A stretch of DNA of 64,000 nucleotides from CAMREV01 sp051653965 (GCA_051653965.1 JBOFXG010000002.1:1-64000), one strand, 5' to 3'. Positions 22,258-34,199 are shown, counted from the stretch's first letter. Numbers and translations: made by a program. The notes: generated from the letters alone by a model not told the origin.

Positions 22258-25227
22258 TTAATTATCCACTTCTTCAGCAGCTCCCAATTTCTCAGCTTCT
22301 GCTAATTGAACTTTATACATTGTAGTAACACCCTTTGTAGCCATAGTAGCCCCATATAGAGATTCACATCTTTCCATTGTACCAGGTCTATGTGTAATAA
22401 CAATGAATTGTGTTTCAATTGCAAATTTAGAAATAATGTTTCCAAATCTTTCAACATTTGCTGGATCAAGAGCCGATTCAGCTTCATCAAGAATTACAAG
22501 TGGGAAGTGACTTGTTTTTAAAATTGCAAATAACACAGATAGTGCAACAAGTGTTTTTTCTCCACCAGAAAGAGCAAATAATGAATTAATTTTTTTACCA
22601 GGTGGAGAAGCCAATATATCTATTCCTGATTCTAAAATATTTTCTTCATCAGTGAACTCAATTAAACAAGTTCCACCACCAAACAAATATTTAAAAATTT
22701 CTGGTAATTCTTTGTTTATTTGATCAACTATTGTAGTAAAGTCAACTATCGCCTTTGAATCTGACTCTTGAATTACTTGTAAAATATTATTTCTAGCTTC
22801 TTCAGCTTCTGTAAGCTCTTTAAATAATAAATCATATCTTTCTTGTTTTTCTTTTAATTCATTAACAGCATCCATATTCATTGGACCTAAGTAATCAATT
22901 GTTTTATTTAAATATTTAATTCTTTCTCTTGCATCATTTTCAGATATTTCAAGTTTTGTATTATATTTTTCAATAACACTATCAATTGACATTTTATATG
23001 TAACATTAATTTTTTCTCTAGAATTTTCTAAAATAGATTTACATTTAACTTCTTCAACTTCAAAGTCAATAATGAATGAAACATTTTCATCTAATATTTC
23101 TCTTGATTTTCTTATTTCATTATCTATTTCAACTGTTTTTTCTTTAATTGATTTTCTCTGATCTTCATTAATTTTCATTTCACCATAAATTTTTTCTCTT
23201 TCAAGATATAAACCATTTATTTTATTAGAAACTAATTCATATTCACTATCAATTTTAAATGATTTATCAGAATATGATTTGTTGTTTAGTTTTTCATATT
23301 CAGATTTATATCTTTCTAAGTTTTTCTCATTTGTTTCAATGAATTCTTGATATTTAGAAATATTAATAGATTTTTCATTTATCTTTGTATTTATTTCACC
23401 ATTATCTAAAATAATTTGTTCAAGATTTAATTTATGATTTATTAATTCTTTGTTTAGTAAATTAATTTCTTCTTCAAGAGCATTTTTTTTCTCTTTGAAG
23501 TTAATCATCATTAGACTTTTATTAAAATTAGATGTGTGGCCACCTTTAATAATTCCACCAGAGAATATAATGTCACCATCTAGAGTAACAATTTTAAATG
23601 ATTGATTAGTATATTTAGATATTTCAAAAGCTCTCTCCATATTATTAACAACAAATATTCTTGATAATAAAGTATCGATAGGGGTTTGAAAAATTTTATT
23701 TTTTAATTTTACAAGATTTGATGCAACATCAATAAATCCTTCTATTTGAGAAGCAATTTCTAATTTATCTTCTGTAACATATTTTGGATTTAAATTATAT
23801 ATGGGCATAAAAGTTGCGCTTCCTGCTCGATTATTTTTTAAAAATTCAATTGCTTTTTGTGCATTATTATTAGTATTAACAATAATATTATTAATATTGT
23901 TACCTAATGCAATAGAAATAGCTTTTTCATATTCTTCTTCAATTTCAATTGCTTGACCAATTGTACAATGAATGCCTTCTAATGCATTTTTGTTTTCAAT
24001 AATACTTTTAGCACCATAAGATAAATGTGCGCCAGATTCATTTAGATCAATCATTGTATTTAAATTTGCATTTTTAGTAGAAATTAAAATATTTAATTTC
24101 ATATATTTATCTTGTAATAAATTTTTCTTATTTTCTAAATCAGAATATTCTTTTTTAAGTTCATTTAATTCTTCTTCACTAATAGATAAGAGTTCTTTCT
24201 TATTTTTTAATTCAAATTCTATATTATTAATCACAGAAGAAATTGAAGAAGATCTAACTTCTTCATTTTCTGATTCAATTCCTTTTTCAATATTTGTGTC
24301 AAAAGTTGATTTTCTTATTTCTAATTTATTTATTTCAATTGATAAGTCAAATAAATGCTTATTACTTTTTGAAATTATTTCATCACAATAAGTAAGCTTT
24401 GTTGTAAATAAACTTTTTTCTTTATCCAATCTTTCTAGGTCATTATGAAGTGTAGTATTGCTATTTTTAGATTCAGATAGTTTAGTTGAAATTTCTAATA
24501 ATTTATTTTGGGCATAAATTATATCTTTACTTAAAATATTTAGTTCTAAAGCAGTTAATTCTTCTTTTAACTTTGCATATTTTTTTACTTTTTCAACTTG
24601 ACCTTCTAATTTTTTTAAATCTCTTGAAAGTTCTTTAGTTAAATCTGATACTCTATTAAAATTATTTTGAGCTCTATCAAGTTGTCTAATACTTTCTTCT
24701 TTCTTTTTAGTATATCTACCAATTCCTGCAGCTTCTTCAAATATTTTTCTTCTATCTTCAGGTTTAGCATCAGCAAATCAGTTTACAGTACCTTGTGAAA
24801 TAATACCTAAAGATCCTTTTGACAATCCTGTATCTAAAAATATATCTTGAATGTCTTTTAATCTTGATTCCTCACCGTTAATAAAATACTTATTAGTACC
24901 GCTTCCTCTTTGAAGTTGTCTAGTAACACTAATTTCTTTTAAATCTGAGTATAAAATTTTTTGTGAGTTATCAAAAGTTAATGTTACTTCTGCAAAATCA
25001 CTACTGCTTTTTGTAGTAGACCCATGAAAAATAATATCATCTGATTTTTTTCCTCTTAAAACTTTATGAGATTTCTCACCTAAAACTCATTTAATTGCAT
25101 CAATTACATTAGACTTACCAGCACCATTCGGGCCAACAATACCGATCATAGAATCTTCAAAGTTCAATGATACTGCATCAGCATATGACTTAAAACCTTT
25201 TGCATAAAAATTTTTTAAAAAAATCAT
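22258..25227 (-). CDS. smc: Chromosome segregation protein SMC
   Basis: 989 residues. The N-terminal ATPase half has Walker A GPNGAGKSN (residues about 32-40). Long coiled coils flank a hinge (around residues 400-540, including LEGIHCTIGQAI and GDIIFSGGIIKGGH). The C-terminal half carries the signature LFALSGGEKTLVALSV and Walker B VILDEAESALD. It organises and segregates the chromosome. Somewhat shorter than Bacillus SMC (about 1190), through shorter coiled coils. AAAGGAG precedes the ATG, and a TATAAT box lies at 25257-25262. First gene of a five-gene operon with ftsY, ylxM, an unknown gene and the trigger-factor-like gene. Confidence 0.96.
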
Positions 25228-25256
25228 ATGGCTCCTTTGTTTTCTATTTTGTTTTA

Positions 25257-25262
25257 ATTATA
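25257..25262 (-). promoter_or_regulatory. Candidate -10 box (TATAAT) for the smc operon
   Basis: TATATAATT on the minus strand 30 bases before the smc start, with AAAGGAG between. It is within the 54-base gap after nfo. Confidence 0.5.
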
Positions 25263-25281
25263 TATAAATAAAATGTGGTTT

Positions 25282-26160
25282 TTATTTAAAATTGTATCAT
25301 TTTTTGTTTCTTAACATTTCTATTTCTTCTTTATAAGGTGGTAAAGATTTATTTTCTTTTTCATAATAAGGTGTTTCAAGAATTTTTGGAATATTTATTA
25401 GTTTTTCGTTTACATATCAATTATATAAAACATCAAATCCAATATGTCCATATCCTAAATTTTCATGTCTATCCTTTTTTGCACCAATTTCATTTTTTGA
25501 ATCATTTAGGTGAATTGCTTTTATATATTCAATTCCAATTAATTTATCAAATTCTTTTAAAACTTTATCAACATTAGTAATATCCATTCCTGATTCATGC
25601 ATATGACATGTATCTAAGCAAACACCAATTTTATTAAACTTAATTTTATCCATAATCAATTTAAGTTCATTAAAATTTATGCCTAATTCAGATCCTTTAC
25701 CTGACATTGTTTCTAGTAGAATTCATACATCATTATTTGCTTTTTCTAAAGAATAATTAATTCCATCTATTATTTGCTGAATTCCTATATTTCTATCTTG
25801 GTCTAAACAGCTACCAGGATGCAATACCAAGTATTTTAATCCCAACTCATTTACTCTTTTAAGCTCGCTAATTAAAAAAATTTTTGATGATTCTCTTGTA
25901 TCAGGTTTTCCTGATGCTAAATTAATAATGTATGGAGCATGAACAATAATATTTTCTAAAGCAATTGCATTTTTTTTCAATAATTCATGTGCTATTTTTG
26001 TATTTTCTAAATCAATTGGTTTTCTAATCATATTTTGTGGAGCACCAGTATAAATCATCATACAATTAGAACCATATGATAAGGATTCCTTAACACTTCC
26101 AATAAAATAGTCTTTTGCTTTGAAAGCAACATGTGATCCTATTAATAAATCTTTTTTCAT
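25282..26160 (-). CDS. nfo: Endonuclease IV (AP endonuclease)
   Basis: 292 residues. It cleaves DNA 5' to abasic sites in base excision repair. The TIM-barrel metal motifs are visible: GSHVAF (N-terminal His), VHAPYIIN, LVLHPGSC, LLETMSGKGSELG (metal-binding Glu), GVCLDTCHMHESG, IHLNDSK and GAKKDRHENLGYGHIG. These match the three-zinc site of the family. Two TGA codons are Trp (near residues 146 and 243) and a third lies in the last residues. The smc operon lies 54 bases downstream. Confidence 0.97.
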
Positions 26161-26223
26161 AATGCTCCCATTTTCTTATTTAGTATATATTAATATAATT
26201 ATTTTTTTATAAATAACATAAAA

Positions 26224-26260
26224 AAAATAAATGCTTATCTCTACAAGCATTTATTTATAA
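26224..26260 (-). terminator. Strong intrinsic terminator of the candidate ncRNA
   Basis: On the minus strand AAATAAATGCTT pairs perfectly with AAGCATTTATTT around an eight-base loop (GTAGAGAT) and is followed by a T-run. It lies upstream of nfo and is not downstream of any protein gene, so it must end a non-coding transcript. Confidence 0.85.
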
Positions 26261-26710
26261 TTCACGTTCTCAGCATTACCCGGTGATACGCATTGTCATC
26301 CAAAAAACATATATGTTATTGATTAATTTTGGCTAAGACGTTCTTGGGCTTAAAGTTATAAATATATTATAAGCAACTCCACAAAAGATAATTCTAGCAA
26401 AACAATCAAAGTCAGATCAGTAGTAAAACTTACCAAATATAGATTTCACATGTATCAGTCTTGATTGGCCAGAATCTCAACATCAACAAACAAAATTCTA
26501 AATCGACATAAAAATTGTATCGACACACAATGAATTACGACCTGACTAAGATGTTTTTATAAAGTTATTTTTATTCGGCTTCCTATAATTTACTTATATC
26601 ATAATTAGAAATTCAAATCGAGGCTAGGATTTCCAATTAAAATTAAGCTAAAACCAAAAATTAAAACTTAGCAAAAACATAACATATTGTTCGTTAATTA
26701 TTCATTGCGC
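26224..26710 (-). ncRNA. Candidate structured RNA gene of about 485 nt, family unknown
   Basis: The 629-base gap between nfo and pncB has no ORF. It begins (minus strand) with a TATAAT box at 26717-26722 and ends with a perfect 12-bp hairpin plus T-run. GC by hand count is about 28 percent, against roughly 10-12 percent in the A/T-only flanks at 26161-26220 and 26722-26789. G/C-richer islands occur, e.g. ATCACCGGGTAATGCTGAG near the 3' end and AAATCCTAGCCTCG near the 5' end. Local pairings include GCTAA/TTAGC at 26647-26672, and a possible long-range pairing joins TTAATTTTTGG (5' part) with CCAAAATTAA (3' part). RNase P is elsewhere (45882-46235). There is no SRP GGAAGGAAGCAG motif and no tmRNA T-arm, CCA end or AFA-type tag. 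Confidence 0.6.
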
Positions 26711-26716
26711 AACTTA

Positions 26717-26722
26717 ATTATA
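26717..26722 (-). promoter_or_regulatory. Candidate -10 box (TATAAT) of the ncRNA
   Basis: GATATAATTAAGTTGCGC on the minus strand: a consensus TATAAT placed 6-8 bases before a sharp change from A/T-only to mixed sequence. That makes the transcript start near 26708-26710. Confidence 0.55.
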
Positions 26723-26789
26723 TCAACTTTTTTAAAAAAATATCTTTTTTTTACAAAAAAATAATATATTTTATATTAAAGAGAATTAA

Positions 26790-27815
26790 ATGAAATTACT
26801 TAAATATAGTTCAAAATATTTTTTGTCAGCTCAGAAAATAATTAAGGAAAGTAAGATAGCTAAAAAATCTACTATTAGATTTTTTTGTTTCTATGATGGT
26901 ACATGTATTTCAGGTATTAATTATTTGAAAGATTTAATCAAAGAAGAAAAAAATAATCTTAATAGCATTGTTATCTATTCTGTAGAAGAAGGAACAATAG
27001 TTAATGCTTTTGATACTGTAATGATAATTGAAGGTCTTTATTATGAGTTTGCTTATTTAGAAAATATAATTGATGGAATATTAAGTAGAATGTCATCTGT
27101 TGCCACTAATTGTTTAGAATATATTGGAAATGCAAAAAATAAAGAAATTATTTTTATGGCTGATAGAAGTGATTTTTATCTAAATCAACCAATTGATGGT
27201 TATGCTGCATATGTTGGTGGAATGAAAAATTTTGTAACAAATGGTTTAATGGAACTATTACCAGAAGTTAATGATGCAAAATATTTAGGAACAATGTCTC
27301 ATTCTCTTATTCAACAATGTGAAGGTAATTTACTTTTAGCAATAGAGTTATTTAAAAATACATTCCCAAATGAAAAAATAATTGCATTAATTGATTACTA
27401 TAATAATTGTCTAAATGAAATAGAAAAATTAGCAAATTCAAAATTTAAGAATGAAATTTTTGCTGTAAGGGTAGACACTTCAAAATCTCTTATCGATAAT
27501 TGCTTAATAGAAAACAAAGATAATAATGAATATTATGGAGTAAACCATTATCTAATATTGAAAATAAGGAATAAGTTAGATAATTTAGATATGAAGAATG
27601 TAAAAATAATTGCTTCTTCTGGAATTGATTTAAATAAAATAAAAGAATTTGAAAAATTAAAAACTCCTGTTGATATATATGGAATTGGTAGTGCATTAAT
27701 TGCTAGACGTTGTCATTTTGCTGCTGATTTAATAAAAATTGAAGATAAATATGAGAGCAAATTTGGTAGAAATTTTTGTATTGAAAAAGACTTTAAAAAA
27801 TTAACTAAATGATAA
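26790..27815 (+). CDS. pncB: Nicotinate phosphoribosyltransferase
   Basis: 341 residues. It converts nicotinate and PRPP to nicotinate mononucleotide, the entry step of NAD synthesis from scavenged niacin. Family motifs seen: FFCFYDGTCISG near the N-terminus, the segment LSRMSSVATNC, GGMKNFVTNG, GTMSHSLIQQ with the catalytic-loop His, FAVRVDTSK, IIASSGID and the closing PVDIYGIGSALI phosphate-binding loop. The last codon before TAA is TGA (Trp). A TATATT box lies upstream. ytpR follows after 37 bases. nadD (53219-54247) and nadE (33466-34197) supply the next steps. Confidence 0.92.
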
Positions 27816-27852
27816 TATAATATAATAGTTTAATATTAAGGAATTTATATTT

Positions 27853-28452
27853 ATGGTTTGCATTTTTTACAATAAAAATACAATGAATGATACTATGACA
27901 ATTAATCTTGTCCCAGAGCACTTTACAAGAATTGAAAATGTAAAACAAGGAACTTTGCTTTACAATGAAGATAAATTTATAGGAATGAATATTTTTGATG
28001 TTTCTAAATTTATTGAAATTGAAGAAGGCTATTTATATTTAAATAAAAAAATAGCTGACTTTGTTCTAAAGAAATTTAATATTGATTTAATTGAATATCA
28101 TACAAAAAAATTTATTGTGGGAGAAGTTTTAAAAGCTGAAGAAGTTGAAAACTCAAATGTAAAAAAATGTATAGTTGATATTAAAACTGAATTACTTCAA
28201 ATTGTTTGTGGAGCAGAAAATGTTGAACAAGGGAAAAAAGTTGTAGTAGCTCTAACAAATACAGTTATGCCAAGCGGTAAAGTAATTGTTCCAACAAGAA
28301 TAATGGGAATAGAATCAACTGGAATGATTTGTAGCAGAAAAGAACTTTGAAATTTTGGTGAAAATAGTGGAATACTAATTCTTGATGATAGCTATGAAAA
28401 AGGACAAGAATTTATTGATCATTATGCTAATGTGAAAAAAAATATTAAATAA
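27853..28452 (+). CDS. ytpR: YtpR-type tRNA-binding domain protein
   Basis: 199 residues. The C-terminal half is an OB-fold tRNA-binding (EMAP/Trbp111) domain: IVGEVLKAEEVENS, KKCIVDIKTELLQIVCGAEN and VVVALTNTVMPSGKVI. MGIESTGMICSRKEL follows, then GILILDDSY as in the PheT N-terminal region. The N-terminal part is specific to YtpR. It probably binds tRNA; cellular role unclear. It follows pncB on the same strand, and its end overlaps the hemW end by eight bases. Confidence 0.85.
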
Positions 28453-29476
28453 TACTTAATAATACTTCATTTAATAAATCAATTTCTTTTACTCTAATGT
28501 AATTGTTTTCAATAATTATTAAATTCTTAGGTATTGAGTTTTTATAAAACTCAAATGCTTGAGAATTTTTTTTATTATTTAAATTTAAACCTTTTGTTTG
28601 TCTTAATCCCATTATTAAGATATCTTTGTAAAGATCTTCAATTGATATATCTCTATAAATATATTTTCAATCAGAAGTTTTACCTTCAGTTTCACTATAT
28701 TTATTATCTTCAAATCCACAAGCTCCATAACCAATTCCTTTTCAGTTTTCCATATTTCAATAAACCTTGTTATGTTTAGATTCATAATTTTCACCTTTTG
28801 ATCAATTTGATATTTCATATCTATTTAATTTAATTTTATTTTGAAAGTAAAATAAAAATTCTTCTTCCTTTTCAACATCAATTTCATATTTAAGCTTATT
28901 AAGTATGCTTCCTTCTTTAATTTCAAGTGAATAAAAAGATAAGTGTTTAATATCATTTTTTTCAACAAAAGAAAGCATGTTGTCTATATCAGATATTTTC
29001 ATATTTGGGACATTATAGATAAAATCACAACTTATGTTTTCAAAATTATATTCATTTAATAATATAAGTTTTTCTTCAACCATTTCAATGGTATGAAGCC
29101 TTCCTAAATTTTTCAAAATATCATTGTTTGTTGACTGAACACCAAGTGAAATTCTATTTACACTATTTCTTTTTAAAATTTGAAGCTGAGATTCAGTAAT
29201 TAATTCAGGGTTAAGCTCTATTGTCACTTCAGTTTTTCTATTAATATTTTTATTAAGTGAATTTAAAAACTTTTCAAGTAATTCATCTTTTAAGACATTT
29301 GGGGTTCCGCCACCAATATATATAGTATTCAAAGTATGTCTAATATCATTTATTTCCAAAATTATTTTATTAATATACTTATTAATATTTTCATCACTAT
29401 TTATTTCTCTTTTAAAATCACAGTATGTACAAATCATTTTACAAAATGGAATATGAATATAGAGACTCTTATACAT
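28445..29476 (-). CDS. hemW: HemW-like radical SAM protein
   Basis: 343 residues. The radical SAM [4Fe-4S] motif FCKMICTYCDF (CxxxCxxC) is followed by IGGGTPN, VTIELNPE, RISLGVQS, DFIYNVP and FYSLEIKEGSIL, all typical of the HemW/CPDH-like family. The C-terminal part has several TGA Trp codons (e.g. WKGIGYGACGF). HemW is known as a heme chaperone, but mollicutes make no heme, so its role here is open. The start overlaps the miaA end by eight bases. Confidence 0.85.
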
Positions 29477-30353
29477 TATTATTTCCTAAAAACTTTTTAA
29501 GTAAATCTAATATTTCATTAAAATCTTTTTCATAATTTTTTGTTTCATAATTAACATTAAATTTATTCTTAATTCAAGTTATTTGTCTTTTTGCGTAATT
29601 TCTTGATTCTTGTTTTATTTTATTAAGAATTTCTTCATTTAATTCAAGATTATTATAAATTAATGTTTTGTAGCCAATTGCTTTTGATGCATTTGTATTT
29701 TTAAACTTATTAATATCTAAATCATTGATCTCTTTAAGAATATTTTTATTAAACATTTTTTCAGTTCTTCTATTAATTTTCTCATAAAGTTCTTCTCTAG
29801 TTGGATTAGAAAAAATAATAAAATAATCATATTTTTTTTCATTATTATCTTTTTCAATATCAGACTTTAATATTTTTTTAGAATTAATTATTTCCAATGC
29901 TCTAGTTAATGACTTCTTATTATTTTTTCCAATTTTTATTGCTTCTTGTTTATCTAATTTAAATAGTTTTAAATATAATTCATCAGTTGATAAATGATCA
30001 AAAGTATTTTCGCGCCCAATATTTAAAAGATTATAATTATTAAGTAAGGCATGAATATATAGATTAGATCCGCCGCAAATAATCATTGGTTTGTCAGATC
30101 TGTCTATTATTAATTCTGCTTGATCTTTAAATAATTTAATATTCCATTCATCAAATATAGAAACATTGTTTATCAAATGATGTTTAACTTCAGAAAGAAT
30201 TTTATTACTAGGTTTGTTTATTCCTAAATTTAATTCTTTATAAACTTGAAAAGCATCAGAATTAATAATTTCAAGATTAAATTCTTTTGCTATTTTATAA
30301 GAAATTTCTGTTTTTCTAGACCCTGTTGGACCAACTATAACAATTAATTTCAT
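29469..30353 (-). CDS. miaA: tRNA dimethylallyltransferase
   Basis: 294 residues. It prenylates A37 in tRNAs reading UNN codons. Family landmarks: an N-terminal P-loop, INSDAFQVYKELNLGI, HHLINNVS, ICGGSNLYIHALL, SLTRALEIINS and AIGYKTLI plus ESRNYAKRQITW near the C-terminus. The P-loop reads GPTGSRKT where most MiaA have GPTASGKT; the Arg before the catalytic Lys is unusual. The gene begins directly after the pgi stop and overlaps hemW, so the three are co-transcribed. Confidence 0.92.
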
Positions 30354-31640
30354 TTATTTTTTCTTAATGTTATTTTTCATTCTTTTTTTATAAGCTTCAA
30401 CACCTGGTTGATCAAATGGATTTTGATTTAATAAGAGAGCACTCATTGTCAATGATTTAGAAAATCAGTAATATAAATATCCAAAAGTTTCTTCATTTAA
30501 CTTGTCAACAACAATTTGAATAGTACTATTTCCACCATCTATCAAATGAGCTTCCATTGTACTTTTGCAAGCTATATGATTTAACTCACCAACACTTTTT
30601 TGAATAACATAATCTAAATTATCCATATCATCAAATAGTTTTTTAAAATTTAAATCTTTGTTTGAATTTTTAACTATTAATAAAGTCTCAAAAAATATTG
30701 GTGATCCTTCTTGTAAAAATTGTCCAATAGAATGAAGATCTGCAGTAAATCTAGCAATTGTTGGGAATAATCCTTTATGATTTTTTCCTTCACTCTCTGC
30801 GTATAATTGTTTTAAATGTTCAAGAAAATAAAATGATTCCTCATCATATGATCCAAATACTTCTATTTTTTTTCTTAATTTACTATAAAAATAATGTCTC
30901 AAAACAGCATATTGATACGCAGTGTTTTTTTCAATATTTTTATCAGAGCAATCTTTTTTTGCTTTTAGTGCTCCTTTAATAACATTTTTAATATCTAAAC
31001 CTAACATCGCCATCGGAACCAATCCAACAGGAGTTATTGCAGAAAATCTTCCACCGATATCTTCTGGAATATAGAAAGTTTTTCAATTATATTTTTTAGC
31101 TATTTTAATTAGGCTGCCTTGGGTTTCGCTTGTAACTGCTACAACTCTATTTTTTGATTCTTCAACACCATATTTTTTAATTAGAAGTTCATAAAATATT
31201 CTTAGTGAAACTGCTGGTTCAATTGTTCCTCCGGATTTAGATATTACAATAATAGAAAAGTCTTCTTTTTGTAATTTATTTTTTAAAGAATAAAGATAAT
31301 TTGGTGAAATTCCATGAGCATAGTAAATATTAATATCTCTATTAAAAGGAGTAATACACATATCTATTGCAGCTCTTAAGGCAGTATAAGATCCACCAAT
31401 TGAAATTACTAAAATATTTTTAATATTTTTAGATCTAAATTTTTTTGCATAATTTTCAATTTCTTGAATTAAGTCTTTTGAAATATTTTTTGGATAATCC
31501 AATCATCCAAGCATTTCATATCCCTTTACTTTTCTTTCATTTAATAAAGAATTGTATTTACTAACATTTTCCTTATAAGAAGTGTAAACTTTTTTTGTAT
31601 CTATGTTTTTTTCTAAGTATTTTAAATTAAGATTTATCAT
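30354..31640 (-). CDS. pgi: Glucose-6-phosphate isomerase
   Basis: 428 residues. It interconverts glucose-6-P and fructose-6-P at the start of glycolysis. Visible: ISIGGSYTALRAAIDM, the sugar-phosphate loop VISKSGGTIEPAVSLRIF, GGRFSAITPVGLVPMAMLG, the catalytic-Glu segment in FLEHLKQLYAESEG and YYWFSKSLTMSALLLNQNPF with PGVEAYK. Several TGA Trp codons. The ATG at 31640 has a poor Shine-Dalgarno sequence. It heads pgi-miaA-hemW, 30 bases after pepF. Confidence 0.95.
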
Positions 31641-31670
31641 ATTAAATTGCTCTTTTCTAGTGTAAATATA

Positions 31671-33476
31671 TTACATATATTTTAATGTAATTTTATTAAA
31701 TTGATCTATTAAATCATTTATGTTCTTAAAACATTCATCTCATAGTTCTTTTTTTGAAAAATCAATTCCTAATAGTTTAATTGTTTCTATTGGAGATAAT
31801 GATGATCCAGATTTAAGAAAATCAAAATACTTTTTTATCGCTTCCTTATCACCATCATATATTTTTCTTGAAATTATCATTGCACATATTTGACCAATTG
31901 CATATTTATAAACATAAAAATTACCAACATAAAAATGATCAATTCTTAAAATTGTTGATAAAGAATATAAAAGTGGTTCTTTAACATTTTTTCTTTTCTT
32001 AAAATTCGTGTATTTTTCATTCATATCTTTATATGTTTCGATTATTGTTTCGAAAGTTATCGGAAGATTGTTATTTAATTTTTTAATCATTTCATATTCA
32101 AAATTTGAGAATATTATTTGTCTAGTAGTTGTAGAAAAAAAACCACTAATAACTTCATCTAAAATATATATTTTTTCATCATTGGATTTTGTTTTTTCTA
32201 ATAAATAATAACTTAAAAGCATTTCATTTGTTATTGATGCTATTTCAGCATAAAATATTGAACAAGAAGCATGAACAGTTTGATTTTTATTAATATAATA
32301 CGAGTGAAGAGAGTGACCTAATTCATGAGCTGCAGTATATAAAGATCTTATTGTTTTATCAAAATTCATTGAAATGTAATATTTATTTAACCCTTGAGTT
32401 CCTCCAATTGAATATGCTCCACTATGTTTATTCTTTTTTGGTAATCATGATATTCAATTTTCATTAAATGCTTTTTTAACTATGTTAGTATATTCTTTTC
32501 CAAAACAACCAAAAACTTTCAAAAGCTCGTCTTGAATTTTTTCAATTGTATAATTGTCATTTATTTTTTTTACAATTGAAACATTTTTATCCCAAGGATA
32601 AAGCTCTTTAAAACCATACATTTCTTTTAATATTTTATTTCTTAAATTTGAAAAATTTTTATATATTGGAGCAAAACTTTCAACTCCTTTATAAATGTTC
32701 AAAAGAAAATCAACACTAACTTCATCATCATCACAACTAGATTCAACATAATCTTTATATTTTCTTATCTTTGCAGATTGATTTAAATCAAGATAGTTAT
32801 AGTAAAGAGTGTTAGTTAAAATATATCTATTGTCATAATATGCTTTATTAAAAGAAATTCAAGTATTCTTTCTTAAAACACGATCAGAAGATTTTAAACA
32901 TTTATATACCTTTGCCATTGATTCAAGTTTAACTTTTTTATTATTCTTGTCTTTTACATCAGCATACTTAATTGTTGTATCAACTACTGAAGAATATATG
33001 TCTTCAAAACCTGAAGAAGTTTTTGAAAGTTGAGATAAAAGTTTCTCTTCTTTTTTTGAAAGAATTCTTTTTTTATTTTTAAAAAATAATTCATATAGTC
33101 TTATGTATTCTTTTAATCTTGGATCTTTTAAGTATTCTCTTATTTTCTTTTCATTATTAATGATAATATTTTCTTCATCTGAAGTTGCTTCAGAATAAGC
33201 TTGAACATCATTTCTTAATTTTTGACTTCAAGATAACCAATTTGAATTTGCAGTATCTTCATTTAAATTATTAGATATATAATTGAAAATTCTATTTGTT
33301 ATAACAGTGTTTTTTTCTCTTTCCTGATGAAATTTCACAAAATTTTCAAGAGATAAATAAAATGTATTGTGCATTTTTAAAATTTTATCAATACTTTTTT
33401 TTCATTTCTTATATAGGTTATCTAATGTATCGTTATCTAAAATATCTTCTAAATCTCAATTATATTTATTTTTCAT
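31671..33476 (-). CDS. pepF: Oligoendopeptidase F (M3 zinc metallopeptidase)
   Basis: 601 residues, normal PepF length. The zinc site AAHELGHSLHSYY is intact, followed by the third ligand region FYAEIASITNEMLL. GGTQGLNKYYISMN precedes it and FYVYKYAIGQICAMI, then FLKSGSSLSPIE, follow, as in the M3B family. It degrades imported or internal oligopeptides in the cytosol. It starts inside the last 11 bases of nadE, so the two are coupled. Confidence 0.95.
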
Positions 33477-34197
33477 TTTGTTCTCTTTTTCTATCAAAAA
33501 ATGGGCAAGGAATTGGTTGTCTTTTATGATTTGAATTTAATACTTTTAAATCAATTTTATTTTTATTTTTTATTGAAACATCAATATTAGAAAAATAATC
33601 ATCCATTACATTATATGATAAACCAATTTCAGATTCATCAGTTTGATTTTCATATAAACCAGCACTTGGTGCTCTTTCAATTATTTCTTTAGGAACTCCT
33701 AAATAAATAGCCATTTCTTTTATTTCTCTTTTTAAAAAATTTTTTAAGGGTGCTATGTCAGAAGCTCCATCTCCATATTTTGTAAAATAACCAATTTTAT
33801 ATTCAATGTAATTTGTAGTACCTAAAACTAAGTAATTTTTTTCTTGTGCCTTTGTGTATAAAGAAATCATTCTTAATCTTGATTTAACATTGGCCTGAGT
33901 TTCATCATTAAGCTTAAGTTCTTCTTTAAGTAAATTAAAACTTTTCTTTAAATCAATTATTTCATAAATAAATTCTGGTTTTTGAAATATCAATGATGCA
34001 TATTTAAAGTCTTCTTTTGAAGATTCTACATCAATTCAATATGTTGAATAATTATTATGAAAATATTTTTCTAATATTAATGCTAATACTGCAGAATCTA
34101 TACCACCTGATACTCCTAATACAAATCCTTTGCTACTAGAATTTTCTAAATAGTCTTTCATTCAAGAGACAATATAATTTATTCTATTTTCAATCAT
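33466..34197 (-). CDS. nadE: Ammonia-dependent NAD synthetase
   Basis: 243 residues with no glutaminase domain, so it should use free ammonia. The ATP pyrophosphatase P-loop GVSGGIDSAVLALI is complete. RLRMISLYTKAQE, LGTTNYIEYKIGYFTKYGDG, DIAPLKNFLKREI and RAPSAGLYENQTDESEIG are characteristic of NadE. It performs the last step of NAD synthesis. It sits two bases after obg and overlaps pepF. Confidence 0.96.
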
Positions 34198-34199
34198 AA

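Larger units (their letters stand above)
26161..26789. other. Intergenic region nfo-pncB: 629 bases without a protein gene
   Basis: Holds the candidate ncRNA (26224-26710, minus), its promoter and terminator, and at 26722-26789 the A/T-only region carrying the pncB promoter (TATATT near 26771) and a weak AAAGAG ribosome site. No ORF of meaningful length on either strand under code 4. Confidence 0.8.

Noticed and set aside
26500..26580. SRP RNA signal (GTCAGGTC on the minus strand)
   Set aside because: The octamer is present but the required GGAAGGAAGCAG-type partner does not follow, and the order of elements is wrong for domain IV.
26224..26710. tmRNA (ssrA) in the nfo-pncB gap
   Set aside because: No T-arm with a pairing stem, no 3' CCA, no G-rich acceptor 5' end, and no tag frame ending in AFA/ALAA-like codons followed by a stop on either strand. 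Kept as unknown ncRNA; a covariance-model search would settle it.
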